NCBI RefSeq assembly: GCF_011397635.1 | Contig: NC_064761.1 | Location: 25,833,643-25,897,642, forward strand | DNA from: Epinephelus fuscoguttatus | Lineage: Eukaryota; Chordata; Actinopteri; Perciformes; Serranidae | DNA length: 64,000 bases | Direction: 5' to 3' | Shown: positions 48,447 through 60,942 of the stretch, piece by piece | Position numbering within the stretch: the first letter of the stretch is position 1 | Layout: every line of letters starts with the position of its first letter | Translations under genes and position numbers: made by a program | The notes under the pieces: model-generated | Told to the model about the DNA's origin: nothing | Database searches by the model: none | The model's input: only the letters and a program-made list of their open reading frames with translations

Positions 48447-50560
48447 AGCAGCCTCATAAGAGTGCTCTGGCTACAGGAGGCACCTGTTCTGTGATGGAAT
48501 TATTTTTTGTCCTTTTAACATCAAAGTATTCAGCAGTCACGGCTGGGACATTATGACAAGCATATTCACTAGTTGTGTAGTTAAAGAGAGAAACAGCTAA
48601 AATATATTCAGTTGTTGGAGATACAGATAAATTCTAAAGCAAAAACAAAGGTCACATACCTTAGTCCTCTATGGAGGTCTTTATAAGAGAATAACATCAC
48701 AATCTGGTTTTTGAGATTAATGGGCCTGGCCAGTCAATTCAGCAGCAGTGGTTTAACCTCTGTTAACCCTGTTTGACTGGGCAGCTGCTGGGCAAAGGAG
48801 AGGAGCATCATAAGGTGGAGTTCACCGCTGGGGTCTGGTCACAGTCTAGTCTGGTTAGCACATGCAAGCCCTCGACATGAACACAACAGACACTCCTGAC
48901 TCTCAGAATAAGTGTACAATGTAGAGCCATGATTGACAATTCATGCATAAAAGTGGGGTTTAGAGTCAGTGTTCACCAAATAAGCCATCTGATCTGAGCT
49001 TTTATTCAGGGTAATGCGACCTGATATTTATTATGCACCGTGTTTCAGTGGAGGTGTGGACAGCTGGCACTGGTGTGTCCATCCACCAGCACATTATTCA
49101 GTTTTGACCTCCTGAGCCAGTCGACTGGGGCTTCAGCAGTGGGGTGTGGGCTGTACCACCACAAAAATATTCACAGGGGTGCCAGGGGCTGAGCTGCAGC
49201 AGCTGAGGCCCGGTCTGACTCAGGTTAGCTGTCCTTACAGTGCTGATAAGTTGCCACAACTGTGGTGCTATTTTGAGCAGTCCCCTTGTTGTCTCTGATG
49301 TCCCGCAGGACTCGGAACAGAGGAGGATGGAGCCCTTTTGCCCTGAGAGTTCACAGAGCAGACCCCAACCTGGTTTACGCCTCAATCTGAGCAGGAAGTA
49401 GATAAATGACGGGGTGTAAAGAGGCTCTAGAGTCTGTGAAGTGCAAATAGGCTGACCAATGTCATGCAGCTTAGTTTGTTGTAATCTTTATGTAACTTTT
49501 AAGAAAGGCTAATTTATGTTTGCTCACAAAATCACCAAAAACAGGACAGATTTGTGACAAACACTTGTCAAATACAACAATGTAAAGACGACGCTCCATG
49601 CTAGCTTCCAGGAAGTACACTGAGCTTGAAGTAAACTGGCTGGCAGTCTATGTATTATATTACAACCACTCTTATAATTATTTTGTACATGTCTGCTGAA
49701 TCATGTGCGCAAGTAGGCTTAACTTTTTGCAAACAAGGACTTTGAATGATGCTCTCGGTCTCAGATTTCACTTCTGAGTACAGTATTAGCTGAAGCTTCA
49801 GCCCTCTTGTTGGGGGTTTCCCAAAGCCTCAACACCTCCAACTGGACGCAGTGAGCATTGCTTGTATGAACACAGCTGTTTAACCTGGTTTCACACTATC
49901 ATTTTCAAGTGAATATGTAATGCAATATACTAAACAAGGTTTTCAATACATCACAAATTATTTAGGCAGTGCTGAAAAGTATCCAACAGCGAGATCAATG
50001 AAGAGGTTCACCAACTCTCAGAAATCTCCATAACATTCCTGGAATACTTGAAAGGGGACAACTTGGTGGGTTTTCTGCCTGTGGCCTGTTTGGTCAGTGA
50101 GTCAGCAGCTGTGCATGGAGCCATTGGGGCAGACAAAATGTGTCTGCTGTAGAGTTTCTATTTACATCCACCCACAGTGAGACAACCACTTTCTCATCTT
50201 AGATTAAAGGAAGACCTGCTCATCAGAACTTTGTGCAATAGGCCTCTATCTCCTAAAATATGTGCTATTGAATTTCTGGTCTCTGACTTGATGTGACCTC
50301 TTGGCATGATGACATGAGTTCCAACCGTCACTGCATGGCAGAGTGACAGCAACATGTAGGTGAGGCGGGAAAAATAGAGGTCAAGCTGGTGTCCCTCTTA
50401 ACTGATAAGTCTGGAATCCTGACTCTAACGGGTCAACATGCAGATAATGATAATGTCTGTCTGCATTTAGACTGTAGTCCTCCCAAACAGACCTGACCAG
50501 AGGTGTGTAGTTTCTCTTGTACCAGACAATTCAGCTATTCTTATCTTGGTCGACCATTAC
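48447..50560. other. intergenic, no gene or named repeat
   Basis: Single-copy-looking DNA. The open frames, including the one at 49,098-49,385 on the minus strand, have no family resemblance or splice support. Confidence 0.45.
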
Positions 50561-50569
50561 TGAAAAAAA

Positions 50570-51305
50570 TATATAATAAAAAAATTAATAAAATAAACAA
50601 CCGTGGATTTTGCTATTAACTTCATTAATCAGACAAATTTATAGCTGAAAAAACAACAACAACAAAAACAACAACAACAACAAAAAAACAGGAAATAGCA
50701 AATACAAAGTAAAAGCATGGCAGTGAGGGTATAAAAAAATAAATAAAGGACAGTGGATTTTGCTATAAACATCATTAATCAGTCAAATTTATAGCTGAAA
50801 AAAACAACAACAACAACAACAAAAAAACAGGAAATAGCAAATACAAAGTAAAAGCATGGCAGTGAGGGTATAAAAAAAATAAATAAAGGACAGTGGATTT
50901 TGCTATAAACATCATTAATCAGAGAAATTTATAGCTGAAACAACAAAAACACAAACAAACAAAAAACAAACAAGAAATGGCAAATACAAAATAAAAGCAT
51001 GGCAGTGAGGGTATAAAAAATAAATTAAAAAAATAAAGAACGTCGATTTTGCTACTAAGATCATTAATCAGACAAATTTATAGTTGAAATAAACAAACAA
51101 AAAACTCAACAAACAACAACAATGAAAAAAACCCAGGAAATAGCAAAAACAAAATAAAAGCTATTAAAAAATAGAAAAATAAAGGACTGTGGTTTTTGCT
51201 ATTAACATCTTTAATCAGACAAATTTATGTCTGAAACCAACAACAGCAACAAAAAAATCAGGAAATAGCAAATACAAAATAAAAGCATGGCAGTGAGGGT
51301 TTACA
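50570..51305 (+). repeat. tandem repeat, about 5 copies of a ~145-bp unit
   Basis: The marker GTGGATTTTGCTA (with variants) begins units at about 50,603, 50,752, 50,892, 51,042 and 51,188, spaced 149, 140, 150 and 146. Each unit contains CATTAATCAGACAAATTTAT, a variable (CAA)n tract, CAGGAAATAGCAAATACAAA and AAAAGCATGGCAGTGAGGGT. Most length change comes from the inner (CAA)n. The array ends about 0.4 kb before a GC-rich stretch. Confidence 0.92.
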
Positions 51306-51639
51306 AAAAAAAAACACCAACAAAAAACAGTCATCAAATACACCTTTAACAACTAAACGACAAATATATTATTTTAGGAATTTCTCAGTGATACTTTATG
51401 AAGTATTATGGTGACTGTGAACTCAGCATCATATTAATGTGAGATCACAGACTATAAAAATATCCCTCAGGTAATTATAACCTCATTAGTCAATAACCTG
51501 ATATTAAAATAAATCTGTACAATAAATCACTACAAATTAACCATTAAAGGTCAATAACAGGCTTTAATCGTCCGAATAAAATTGTCAGTAATTTTCAAAG
51601 TCAATTATTTACAGTATTTGTGCAGCTGCGACTGCAAAT

Positions 51640-51912
51640 GATCTGGATGGAGCAGTGTGGGGGTGTGTGTGCGCGCGCGCGCGCGCGAGGCGACAGCTGA
51701 ACCTGCGGCAGGCGCGCGCGGAATGCAGTATCCGGTAGAAAGTAACGGTACTTTTATGGAAACGGCTCTCCGACACATATCCAGCAGCCAGTCGAGTTGG
51801 TGCACCGGGTGGTCGCATCTCGGATTGTCCTGCGTTTCACTTCATCTGGTTTATAACGAACCAAAGGATATTTACAAAGTCAAAAACAGGAGGACGACAG
51901 CGAGCTACAGAG
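51640..51912 (+). promoter_or_regulatory. possible upstream promoter and non-coding exon
   Basis: An isolated GC-rich stretch, starting with (GC)n at about 51,669-51,687, leads into CAGCGAGCTACAGAG|GTAAAC, a good 5' splice site at 51,912. It could be an alternative first exon of nexn, 2 kb upstream of the first coding exon, or of an unseen gene. Only base composition and the donor support it. Confidence 0.3.
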
Positions 51913-53309
51913 GTAAACTCACATTTTTTTTAATTCATTTTTAAGGAGCATGAGGTTTTCAAAATCATAAAGCAGTCTGTTCATCATTATGTGGCAAGGT
52001 CAAAGCTAGGTGTTTAATCAGAAATTCACTTAAACTAATCATACGTCTTAATTTAGGCAGACATCACTTAACATCTAAATCTACTTTCTTTTTCCAATTG
52101 TGGTCCTTACAGTTGTCCTCACAATGTGATCACACACAGGAACAGAAACACAATAATTCTGTAAAGCTTTAATGGCCTCTTCAGATTGATACATTAATAT
52201 ATGATTCAATCTGTATGTGTGTCAAACTATATTTCTCCCTGACACACACTGCCATGATATATTGTGCCAGCTGGGTACAGAAATAGGACGTCACCACCCA
52301 AACCTGAAGTTTGTCCTGTAACTTGATTTTCTCAGGTCAGTGATGATTTGCCAGATGTCACATTGACACTATCAGTCAAAATTTAGATAAGAGGGTTTAT
52401 GAGAGATGTGGTGTTTTGCCCACAGTAGCTAACATTTTCAACATCAGCCCAAATAGATACCTTCAAGTCATAAAGAACTTACTATGAAAGATTATTTAGT
52501 TGTGTACTCTGAGTTTGAAATGCACTACAGAAGACACATTGTCACAGGCTGCAGTTTGAAAAGGGCAGGTGAGGATCTGAAACAGCTGTCAGTTTGTGTT
52601 CCTGTCAGTCTCCTGATGTTCTCCTCCTTGTTACGGGATTGAGAGTGTCAGATGAATCAAGAGGATCAGAATCAATCAGTGTGTACAATGTACAAAATGT
52701 GAAACTAGAGCTGTTATCAATATCAGATGTACTGGACCACTTATAAATGAGTATGTTTAGTGTTATTCTGACTCCAAATCTTCAGTCCCATTCGTCTGGA
52801 GCATTAATGCAACTGAGCTAAATCAGAAATATGCAAGTAAAATGTAAATATTACTCCAGATAATGTGCTGGTCAGAGGATTCAATGGGGCAGACATTTTA
52901 AGTTAACTGCACCAGTGAAGCCGACAATGGTCACATTGGCAGGTGGACTAAATGTCTGATTAGAAGTTTCAAAGTCACTGTAACATGGGAAACAGAAGCT
53001 ACACTGTGATAATAATTTCCACTTGTATTCCACTCAACACTGAAATGCTCAAGCTCCTAATCAGCGACATTAAATCATCATACATGAACACAAACGGTAT
53101 TTGAGGACACTGATAAACAGCAACAGCTTTTAGTGTTGGATGACTAACAGTCCAAACAGCTCTCATTCATCCAGTTGTCTAGCTCTTTGTCTGGGGCCAT
53201 TTTGTCAAGGGTCTGTGGGGCGACATGTGGGTGCCAACTTGAGCTCCGTCCAACTGCCGATCACCTTTCAGAAATAGCCATGATCACATGTCCTGCACCC
53301 ACAAGTGGG
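51913..53309. other. upstream flank of nexn
   Basis: No exon or named repeat. Just before the proposed promoter, CACATG (53,285) and CACCCAC (53,297) are E-box- and KLF-like motifs, of a kind common in muscle promoters. Confidence 0.4.
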
Positions 53310-53319
53310 CTATAAATAG
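53310..53319 (+). promoter_or_regulatory. nexn: TATA box overlapping a MEF2 site, nexn promoter
   Basis: CTATAAATAG fits both the TATA consensus and the MEF2 consensus YTAWWWWTAR exactly. It lies about 30 bases before a plausible start (near 53,340-53,345) and about 80 before a strong donor, TCA|GTGAGT, at 53,396/53,397. Nexilin is a heart and skeletal muscle protein, so a MEF2-type element fits. The assignment is inferred. Confidence 0.6.
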
Positions 53320-53339
53320 GGGTCAGGCTTCCATTGCAC

Positions 53340-53396
53340 TCGTTCTCAGTATACTGGGAAGTGGAGCAGCTTTCTTTGGCCCTAACTTTGTGGTCA
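53340..53396 (+). other. nexn: inferred nexn non-coding first exon
   Basis: Starts about 25-30 bases after the TATA box and ends at TGGTCA|GTGAGTGT. The next exon begins at 53,869 after TGTTTTGCAG and contains the ATG 48 bases in. The start point is estimated, not observed. Confidence 0.5.
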
Positions 53397-53916
53397 GTGA
53401 GTGTCTTTTGCACATTTAAATCCCAAAACCATAGAAAATGATGAAATTAAAATATAAAAAAATACATAGTAACTAGAAGTATACAAATTTAGTTAAAAAA
53501 AACCCAACAACCTGGATCACTGATTTAATTAATAAATTGGTCACAAGTTTGCTAAAACATGAGTCTTGTCTGCCATCTTGGTGTTTAAAGAGTGCTCAAC
53601 TCACCGGTTACATTTCTCAGTGAAATAATAAACACACTGTAAGTGTATTTTACAAATACATAATCCATAAGTCCTTTTTCTTATATATATTTTTGCATTG
53701 CCGAACAATTAAAAGCTTAATAACTTTTTGCAAGGGTCAAAGATACTGTATTTAAAAAGAAATACATCTGGTAATTAATGAAAATGTGAGTAGAGCAGAT
53801 TTGCAATCAATCACTTGGGCTTAATGTAAAAAGAAAGTTACCATTTGAACTGTGCTTTGTTTTGCAGGTAACATTTGAACAGAGCCTGTTTGTCAACTTG
53901 TCATCGTGGTACAGAC

Positions 53917-56900
53917 ATGACCGAGGTGGCGCAGGTTGCGGCTGTGGTCGCCCACGACATGGATGATGTCACAAATGAAAGTGAACTCAACATGAGTGAT
54001 GCAGAAAACCAGGAAGATGACGCGGTGGTTGATCAAGACCAGGAGACATCGCACATAGATGATGCGGATGGTGAAGCAAGTAATAAGACTAACAAGACAC
54101 ACAAAGAAAACACAGCTGATGATAAAAAGAAAAGGTCAGAGGCCGTTAATGGTGTAGCCAAGAACACAGAGACGAAGGAGGATGCAAAAGATGACGCAGA
54201 TGAAGACCATAATATTTCTGATGTGGCGCTTAAGAAAGAGGTGAGTGAGGAGTTTAGGATCAAGTGATGAGATACAGTTCTAAAGTGTTTCTCATTGATA
54301 TGGATATTTCCCTTCACAGAGACAAATAATCTTATCTTCCGTCTCACTGTAAAACCACAGAGACTCCTTCGATCCAGAAAGCAGGTGGCCAGGAGCTACG
54401 TGCCGAAGCAGAGCAAAGAAAAGGGAGATGTGACGAGCAAGTTTGAGGCCATGCAGAAGGCCAGAGAGGAGCGCAGCAGGCAGAGGAACCAGGAGGAGCA
54501 GCAGAAGAGGAAGGAGCAATACATCAAGGAGAGAGAGTGGAACCGCAGGAAGCAGCAGGTCAAAGACAGATAACCCCCACTAACCTCCGACCGTGACCTG
54601 CATGGCATGATGAGGCATGACGGGGTGACAAGGCTGCCAGTTTGAGTGAGAATTCACTGTCTTCTATACACCACACAGTGTTTCATACAACTAACGAATT
54701 AATTATCAGTTCACATAACAGTCAAGATTTTATGATTTACAAAAGGTGGTCATTTTAAGTTTAATAACGAGCACAAGGAGCACTAAAGAACTTAACTCCC
54801 CTGGTCGTCCATAATTCTAAACGCATGTTAGCCAAATATTGTTCAGCTCATTAAACTTTATTTTACATTGTAATCCAATCCCAATCCCAAATCAGATTAT
54901 AAAAGATAATGCTGATTAATGTGGGTTAATCTCCTGAGACCCTGTGTCCTCATATGAGGACATCACAGTTTGGGTTTACTTGACCTTACTTCATTCTACT
55001 TGACTTAGACCTGTTGTCCTCATTCGTGGACACTTTTTTGTGCCATCTAGTGGTAGTAAGAGCACAATACACTATTCCATGTAAAAACCTGATCACATTT
55101 TATGGTTTAACTTGTATATTTATGATTATTAAAGTTTGTAGTTTAATATGGCAACAAATTTGACCAATTTTAGCAACGGCAACAAGCTAAGACACTGTTA
55201 ATTAGTACTCATATGAGGACATTGGGACTTTATTATCATCTCATTGAGGACACTGGGACTTAATTATTGTTGACAATGTTTAATTTTTTATTCTTCTCAT
55301 CCTACTGATTCCAAATAGCTAAAATAAATTAAAATGCAAACCAAAGTTTGGCTCTCAGGAGGTTAAATAGTCTAAGGACAAAAATATAGGGGAACTCTGC
55401 CAATTTTATACTTCTGTGCTGTTCCCACACAATTTGATGAAAATATCTGACTGAACTGTTTGTGTTTAAGTTGCATTGTGGGTAATGTAGGCACCAGGTT
55501 TTGACAGAGAAGAAGAATGTGTAGAGAAAAAAAGACAGTACATCTGGTTCTGCTGCACTGATTTTGACCCTTTCTCTTTTTAAACTGTCCATCATGAGTC
55601 CGACAGTGTCATAAGTGCTAAATCAGTGGAATACACTTTTACTTGTCAGTGTTTGATAGTGTAATTTTTGGGGGGAAATTTTTAAGGAAAAACTGCAAAT
55701 ATTGCCCATGATTTGCTTATCTTTTCTGTTTCATTATAAACTTTGGGTTTTGGACTTTTGGTCAGCACAAAATGAGACATTTGAGGACATCACTTTGGAC
55801 TCTGTGAAATAATAATGGGCATTTTTCACCATATTCTGCATCTGAACTCATCAATTAATCAACTAATCACAATAGCCAATAATCAATGAATAAATAGCAA
55901 TATAAAACGATGCATAAGACATCTATTGTTCTTTAGTGTATGCAATGTTAACCTATGAAAAAATGGTGTGTTTTTCATCAGAAGAAACAGATGATGATAC
56001 TGACAAACAGTGTGGAGGAAATACTGTGTGCATGTGTGAAAATGAAAAGGGAAAGTCAGAGATCAGGCATTCTAGGTTAAGCTTTTCTTCGAGATCGACT
56101 GTGGGGAAATAAACGCAGTGATACGGTGTTATGTGAGTGGATTAGCAGTGATACTCAGACAGAACAACATCCCTGTGTACGGCCATGCCATATGTTGGCC
56201 GGGCTCGAGCACCTACGCTCATCTGCTATCTGTGGAACAACACCTCGGCCCAATCACAGGCCCACATGCAGATCACATGACCTGGCTATTAGCAGGGATT
56301 AGGCCCTTGTTCTTGCTGGGACCAGCATGGCTCCTGAGAGGCAAAGGAGATGATCCCAGCTAAACTGTAACCTCACCACCACTCTCCATCTGATCCGCCA
56401 CAGATAAAAGAACTACTCGCCTCCAGTGATGAGGAAGAAGAGGTGAAGCCAGCAAAGGTTGAAAAATCCTACGTCCCCAAAATCACAGGTAAGACACACA
56501 AAGGGATGCAAAGGGTAGGAGGGGTGGATATTCAGCAAGGGCTCTGGAGGAGGAGGAGGAAGCTGAAGGCTTGTGCTGTGCTCTGTGAAATCTTCAGGTA
56601 GTGTGAAGGGGAAGTTTGCAGAAATGGAAAAACAAAGGCAAGAGGAAGAAAGGAAGAGGATGGAAGGGGAGAGGAAGAAGAGGGAAGCCCAGGACAATCT
56701 GGAAAAGGCTAAAATAAAGAAAGAGCTGGCTCAGAAAGCAGCTGAGGTAAGTACACCTGGACTTAATTGTTTGTACAGGGTCTTACTGGGAAGTGGGACA
56801 GCATGTCTACATGGCTCTGTGCCGGCTTTCTGATGAGAACGTTGTATGTGTATCTGTATTGATCCAGGTAATCCTCAGCTGCCACTCGGATGAGTTATTT

Positions 56901-59900
56901 TAAGTGGCATTTGAGAGCCAAACAGTTGGCACAGGCTGGACACAGGTCTTAAAACCACCAGTAGCATTGTTGACATGACCAGCAGGTGAACTCATGGTAA
57001 ATCAGTCGCCTTTATTATATCTTACTGTGGCGTTTGGAAAATGATGTAATGCAAATCAAAGGAGTATTTCCAACCAGCACAGAACAGATAGAGGACCTGT
57101 TATACCTCTACACAGTGTAGTTCTTGGGAATGGTTACGTAACTATCCTTGTGCCAGCAATTACAGGCAATTACCTGCTACTTCTTTGCCCTAATTCTGCT
57201 CTAGCATAGAGAGAACAATCAAACTGATAATGGCGTTAACAAGGCTGTGTTCAAGAGCTATACAGAAAGCTTTAACAGGACCAGTTGTAATAGTAGGGAT
57301 TTTATTCAGCTTTTAATTTTGGATATATCTCCTTTTTCTTTATCACCATTAGAAATGATCAAGGACGCAGCTATCACTGAGGACACTAAGGTCATGTTGC
57401 GGTTTTGGAGGGAATTTCAAGGTTTTAACAACAACAATTAAAAAGTGTTTCACTATTTAAGACTCGGACATTATTTAGGCTGCTTTATAAAAGAATTATA
57501 AAAAGAAAATTAGGTACTTTCTTTCGGGGTGATGTTGGGATGAATGGGGCCATTGACTGATGACCGTGGTGTTTTTAAAATCATGGCTACAGCCCTGGAA
57601 ATGCTGCAGACAAAATCATAAATGCAATCAGCAGCACCACTCTCTGCAAATGTAGTGTATTCTCAAAAGATACACATCTACAGTTACATTAACTAGAGAC
57701 ATTTTTTTGTGTATCTACTTTCTATCTGTGTGTACAGCACGCTTTTCTTGGTTGACCATATGTTAAAAGATAAAATTATACTTTAGATATTTTATCAGAA
57801 ACAGATTAATGTATCATGATTAGAGGGAAGCAGTGATTTCATGATCTAGAAGCAACTGGAATAGCACAGTTATAGAGCTGCCTGGTGTAGACAGCATATG
57901 ACTGGCAACTGTTTCCCACACCTCCCAGTGATTAAATTAGCTCTAGACCTCCTTACCGTGACCGAATTAGACTCTGCTATCTTAGACCGACACCCATACT
58001 CTGACCTACTGCAAATGGCGACATTAGGCCAACAGAGTTGACCCCAACCCACATGCTCTTATTCCCAGTCTGTCTCTCTGTGAGTGGGTGGATATGCATT
58101 GAGATTGACCTGGATTTATTTATTTTCCCTCCACCAATAAAAAGTTAATGTCATGCCGTCTACAAGAGTAGCTGAAAGAGTGTTCAGATACAGTACCCTA
58201 AGTTAAATGCTCCTCATGACAATGTAAAAGAAACTCCATTACAAGTATTTATGCATTTTAAATCCCTTAAAATAAAGACATATTATCAGCAAAATGTACT
58301 CATACCCACTCATACTCATACTCATAACATATCAACAGTAGCATGCATTGAAACAGAAATACTCAAGTAAAGAAACTCAAAATTGTACTTAGTTGCTGTC
58401 AACCTCTTGCACCTGACTTTGTTACTCTCTATCAAACACTTTTTAGGAGGGAGATGACACAATCCTGGTACGAGTAGTTCCAGCAAAGTCATCACGACCT
58501 CCAGGTAGAATCAAAATGAACTTTGAAGACATGGAGAAGAATCGAGAGGAGGAAATACAGAAGAAGGCAGAGGAAGAGAAGAAGAGACGGTACGATGAAA
58601 ACAGACGCTCCTTCAGGGATGCCAAGCGACGCTCTGTTGTCCAACAGGTATGGACATGTTTGCTGACACTAAATAAGATCTTGGCTTTTTACAACTGCAT
58701 TAATGATTGTGGATCACAATTCAACAATGTAATCTCACATTTAGGACGAAGAAGAGAAGCCTTCGGACAAGGCACAGGTGACTCCTGGAAAGCTGAATGT
58801 GACATTTGAGGAGCTGGAGAAGGAGAGGCAGGAACAGAGGAGGAAGCAGGCTGAGGAGGAAGCCAAGCGCCGTCTGCTAGATGAGAAGAAAGCTTTCGAG
58901 GAGGCACGGTTGGAAATGGTAAACATCTCTGTATCCTCCTGATGCTGACAAGCAGCGATATCAGAAAAATATAACGTAGACATTAGACTGGATGGATTAT
59001 TCATTTTCCATTTACACCTCATGAGCTGCCAAACATGTTTGCACAGTGAATTTTGTGCGATGTTTGAACTAACTGACCAGACTGATCAGTGTGTATAATA
59101 CGTTTGCATGTTATTAGGGAGAAGACGAGGAGGACGGTCAGCCAGCTCAGGATGACAAGGAGGAGGCCCGACCTGGAAAACTGAGGCTGAGTTTTGAAGA
59201 GCTTGAGAGGCAGAGGGTAGAAGAAGAGCGCAAGAAAGCAGAGGAGGAGTACAAGAGACGAATGGAGGAGGAGAGAAGAGCTTTCGCTGAAGCCAGGAAG
59301 AGCATGGTCAGTATGCTTCCCATAAATGAATATAAAATTTAAGAGAACTCAGAAAGCTTAATGAAAATTCTCTTGTGGTATCGGCACCTCAATTTGCAAA
59401 AATATCTGGTGGTAATGTCATTATAATTCATATATCCTTATAGATCTGATATGGCCTTGTGATATATGCTCATTCACTTTCTGGTTAGATGAGAAGATTG
59501 ACGCTACTCTTACATGTGTACGCTAAATATAAGGCTGCAGCCAGTTAGCTTAGCTTAGCATAAACACTAGAAACAGGGAAACAGGTAACCTGGTTCTGTT
59601 CAAAGGTAATAAAATCCACCTAGCAGCATCTCTAAAGTTTATTAATTAACAATTTTATCTCATTTTGTTTAATCCATACAAACCTGAGGTGTAAAAGCGA
59701 AAATTTTACGATTTAAATGAGGTGTTGTGTTGTACTGTTTCTTGGTTTGGAGCAGTGACTTCCTTGAATCTGCATGATTGTCTAGTTGGTTGACTTTACT
59801 CCTTTAATTAGTGAGCAAACAAGAAAGGTTATATTAAACTGGCATAAGATGATTACATCATCAGCCACTCCTTATCTTTATTACTCAAAGCTTACCATTC

Positions 59901-60908
59901 TGTGGTCTTCCTCAGCTTGTAGATGAGGATGACGAGGTGCTGATGGCCTTACTGAACCTGGAGGGCAGTAAGCCCGGGAAGATATGTGCCAGTTTTGAGG
60001 ATCTGGAGCGACAGAGAAGAGAGGAGGAGCAGAAGAAGGCCGAGGAGGAGGCCAAGAGGAGACTGGAAGAGGAGAAGAGGCTCTTTGCTGAGGCCCGCAA
60101 AAACATGGTGAGTCTACATTTATCTCAGGCACCAAAAATTATACTCTGCATGTATTTTACTGATCACTAACAGAACGTGGCAGTTATTGTTGCTCGGGCT
60201 TTGACTTCGTTTGCTGCTGCTGAGCCGTGGAGCTTTAAAAGCGACATAAAAATCTGCTTTATAACAAAGTGTTTAATTGCTCAGAGACACATAGACACAC
60301 TTAATGTCTACGTGGAGATCTTTGTATTAGTTAAAAGCAGTGGTGTAGCGGAGGGTATACACAGGTATACAGGGTATAAACATCTATTTTTCTGGCCTTT
60401 TACTGTATACCCACCTATCAGCCAAAAAGCCACAAATGAAATAAATAGGAGTGTATACCCACTTCCTCTTCAGTAATCTATTTACCTAGTAGTGCACCGA
60501 CCTCATCAACTTCTACTGCACCACTGGTTAAAAGCATCATAAACAGATATCAGTCATGACCAAGGCAATTTTACTCTACATCAAGCTATTGCCTATTAAA
60601 CCTTTTCATACTAATACTCTCTAAATATGATCTATAATAAGTTTCTAATTGGATGAGGACTAATGTATTGTTAATCGTTCTGATTGGTTCAAATGGTACA
60701 CCTGCATTGCTGTTTCCTTGTCCGAATTATTTCTTTAAGAGCCCTGGCCTGGATCAGGAAATGTCTGCATATGGAGATGAAACAGTAAGATATTTTTTAA
60801 TTTCAAGAGTATAATGTTTCACAGAGAAATATGAGGAAACAACAGTTGTTTATACAGTATTTTATTATGAAGTTATTCCTTGCATGCACAAGGGCACAAA
60901 GATCTACA

Positions 60909-60942
<34 letters not shown>

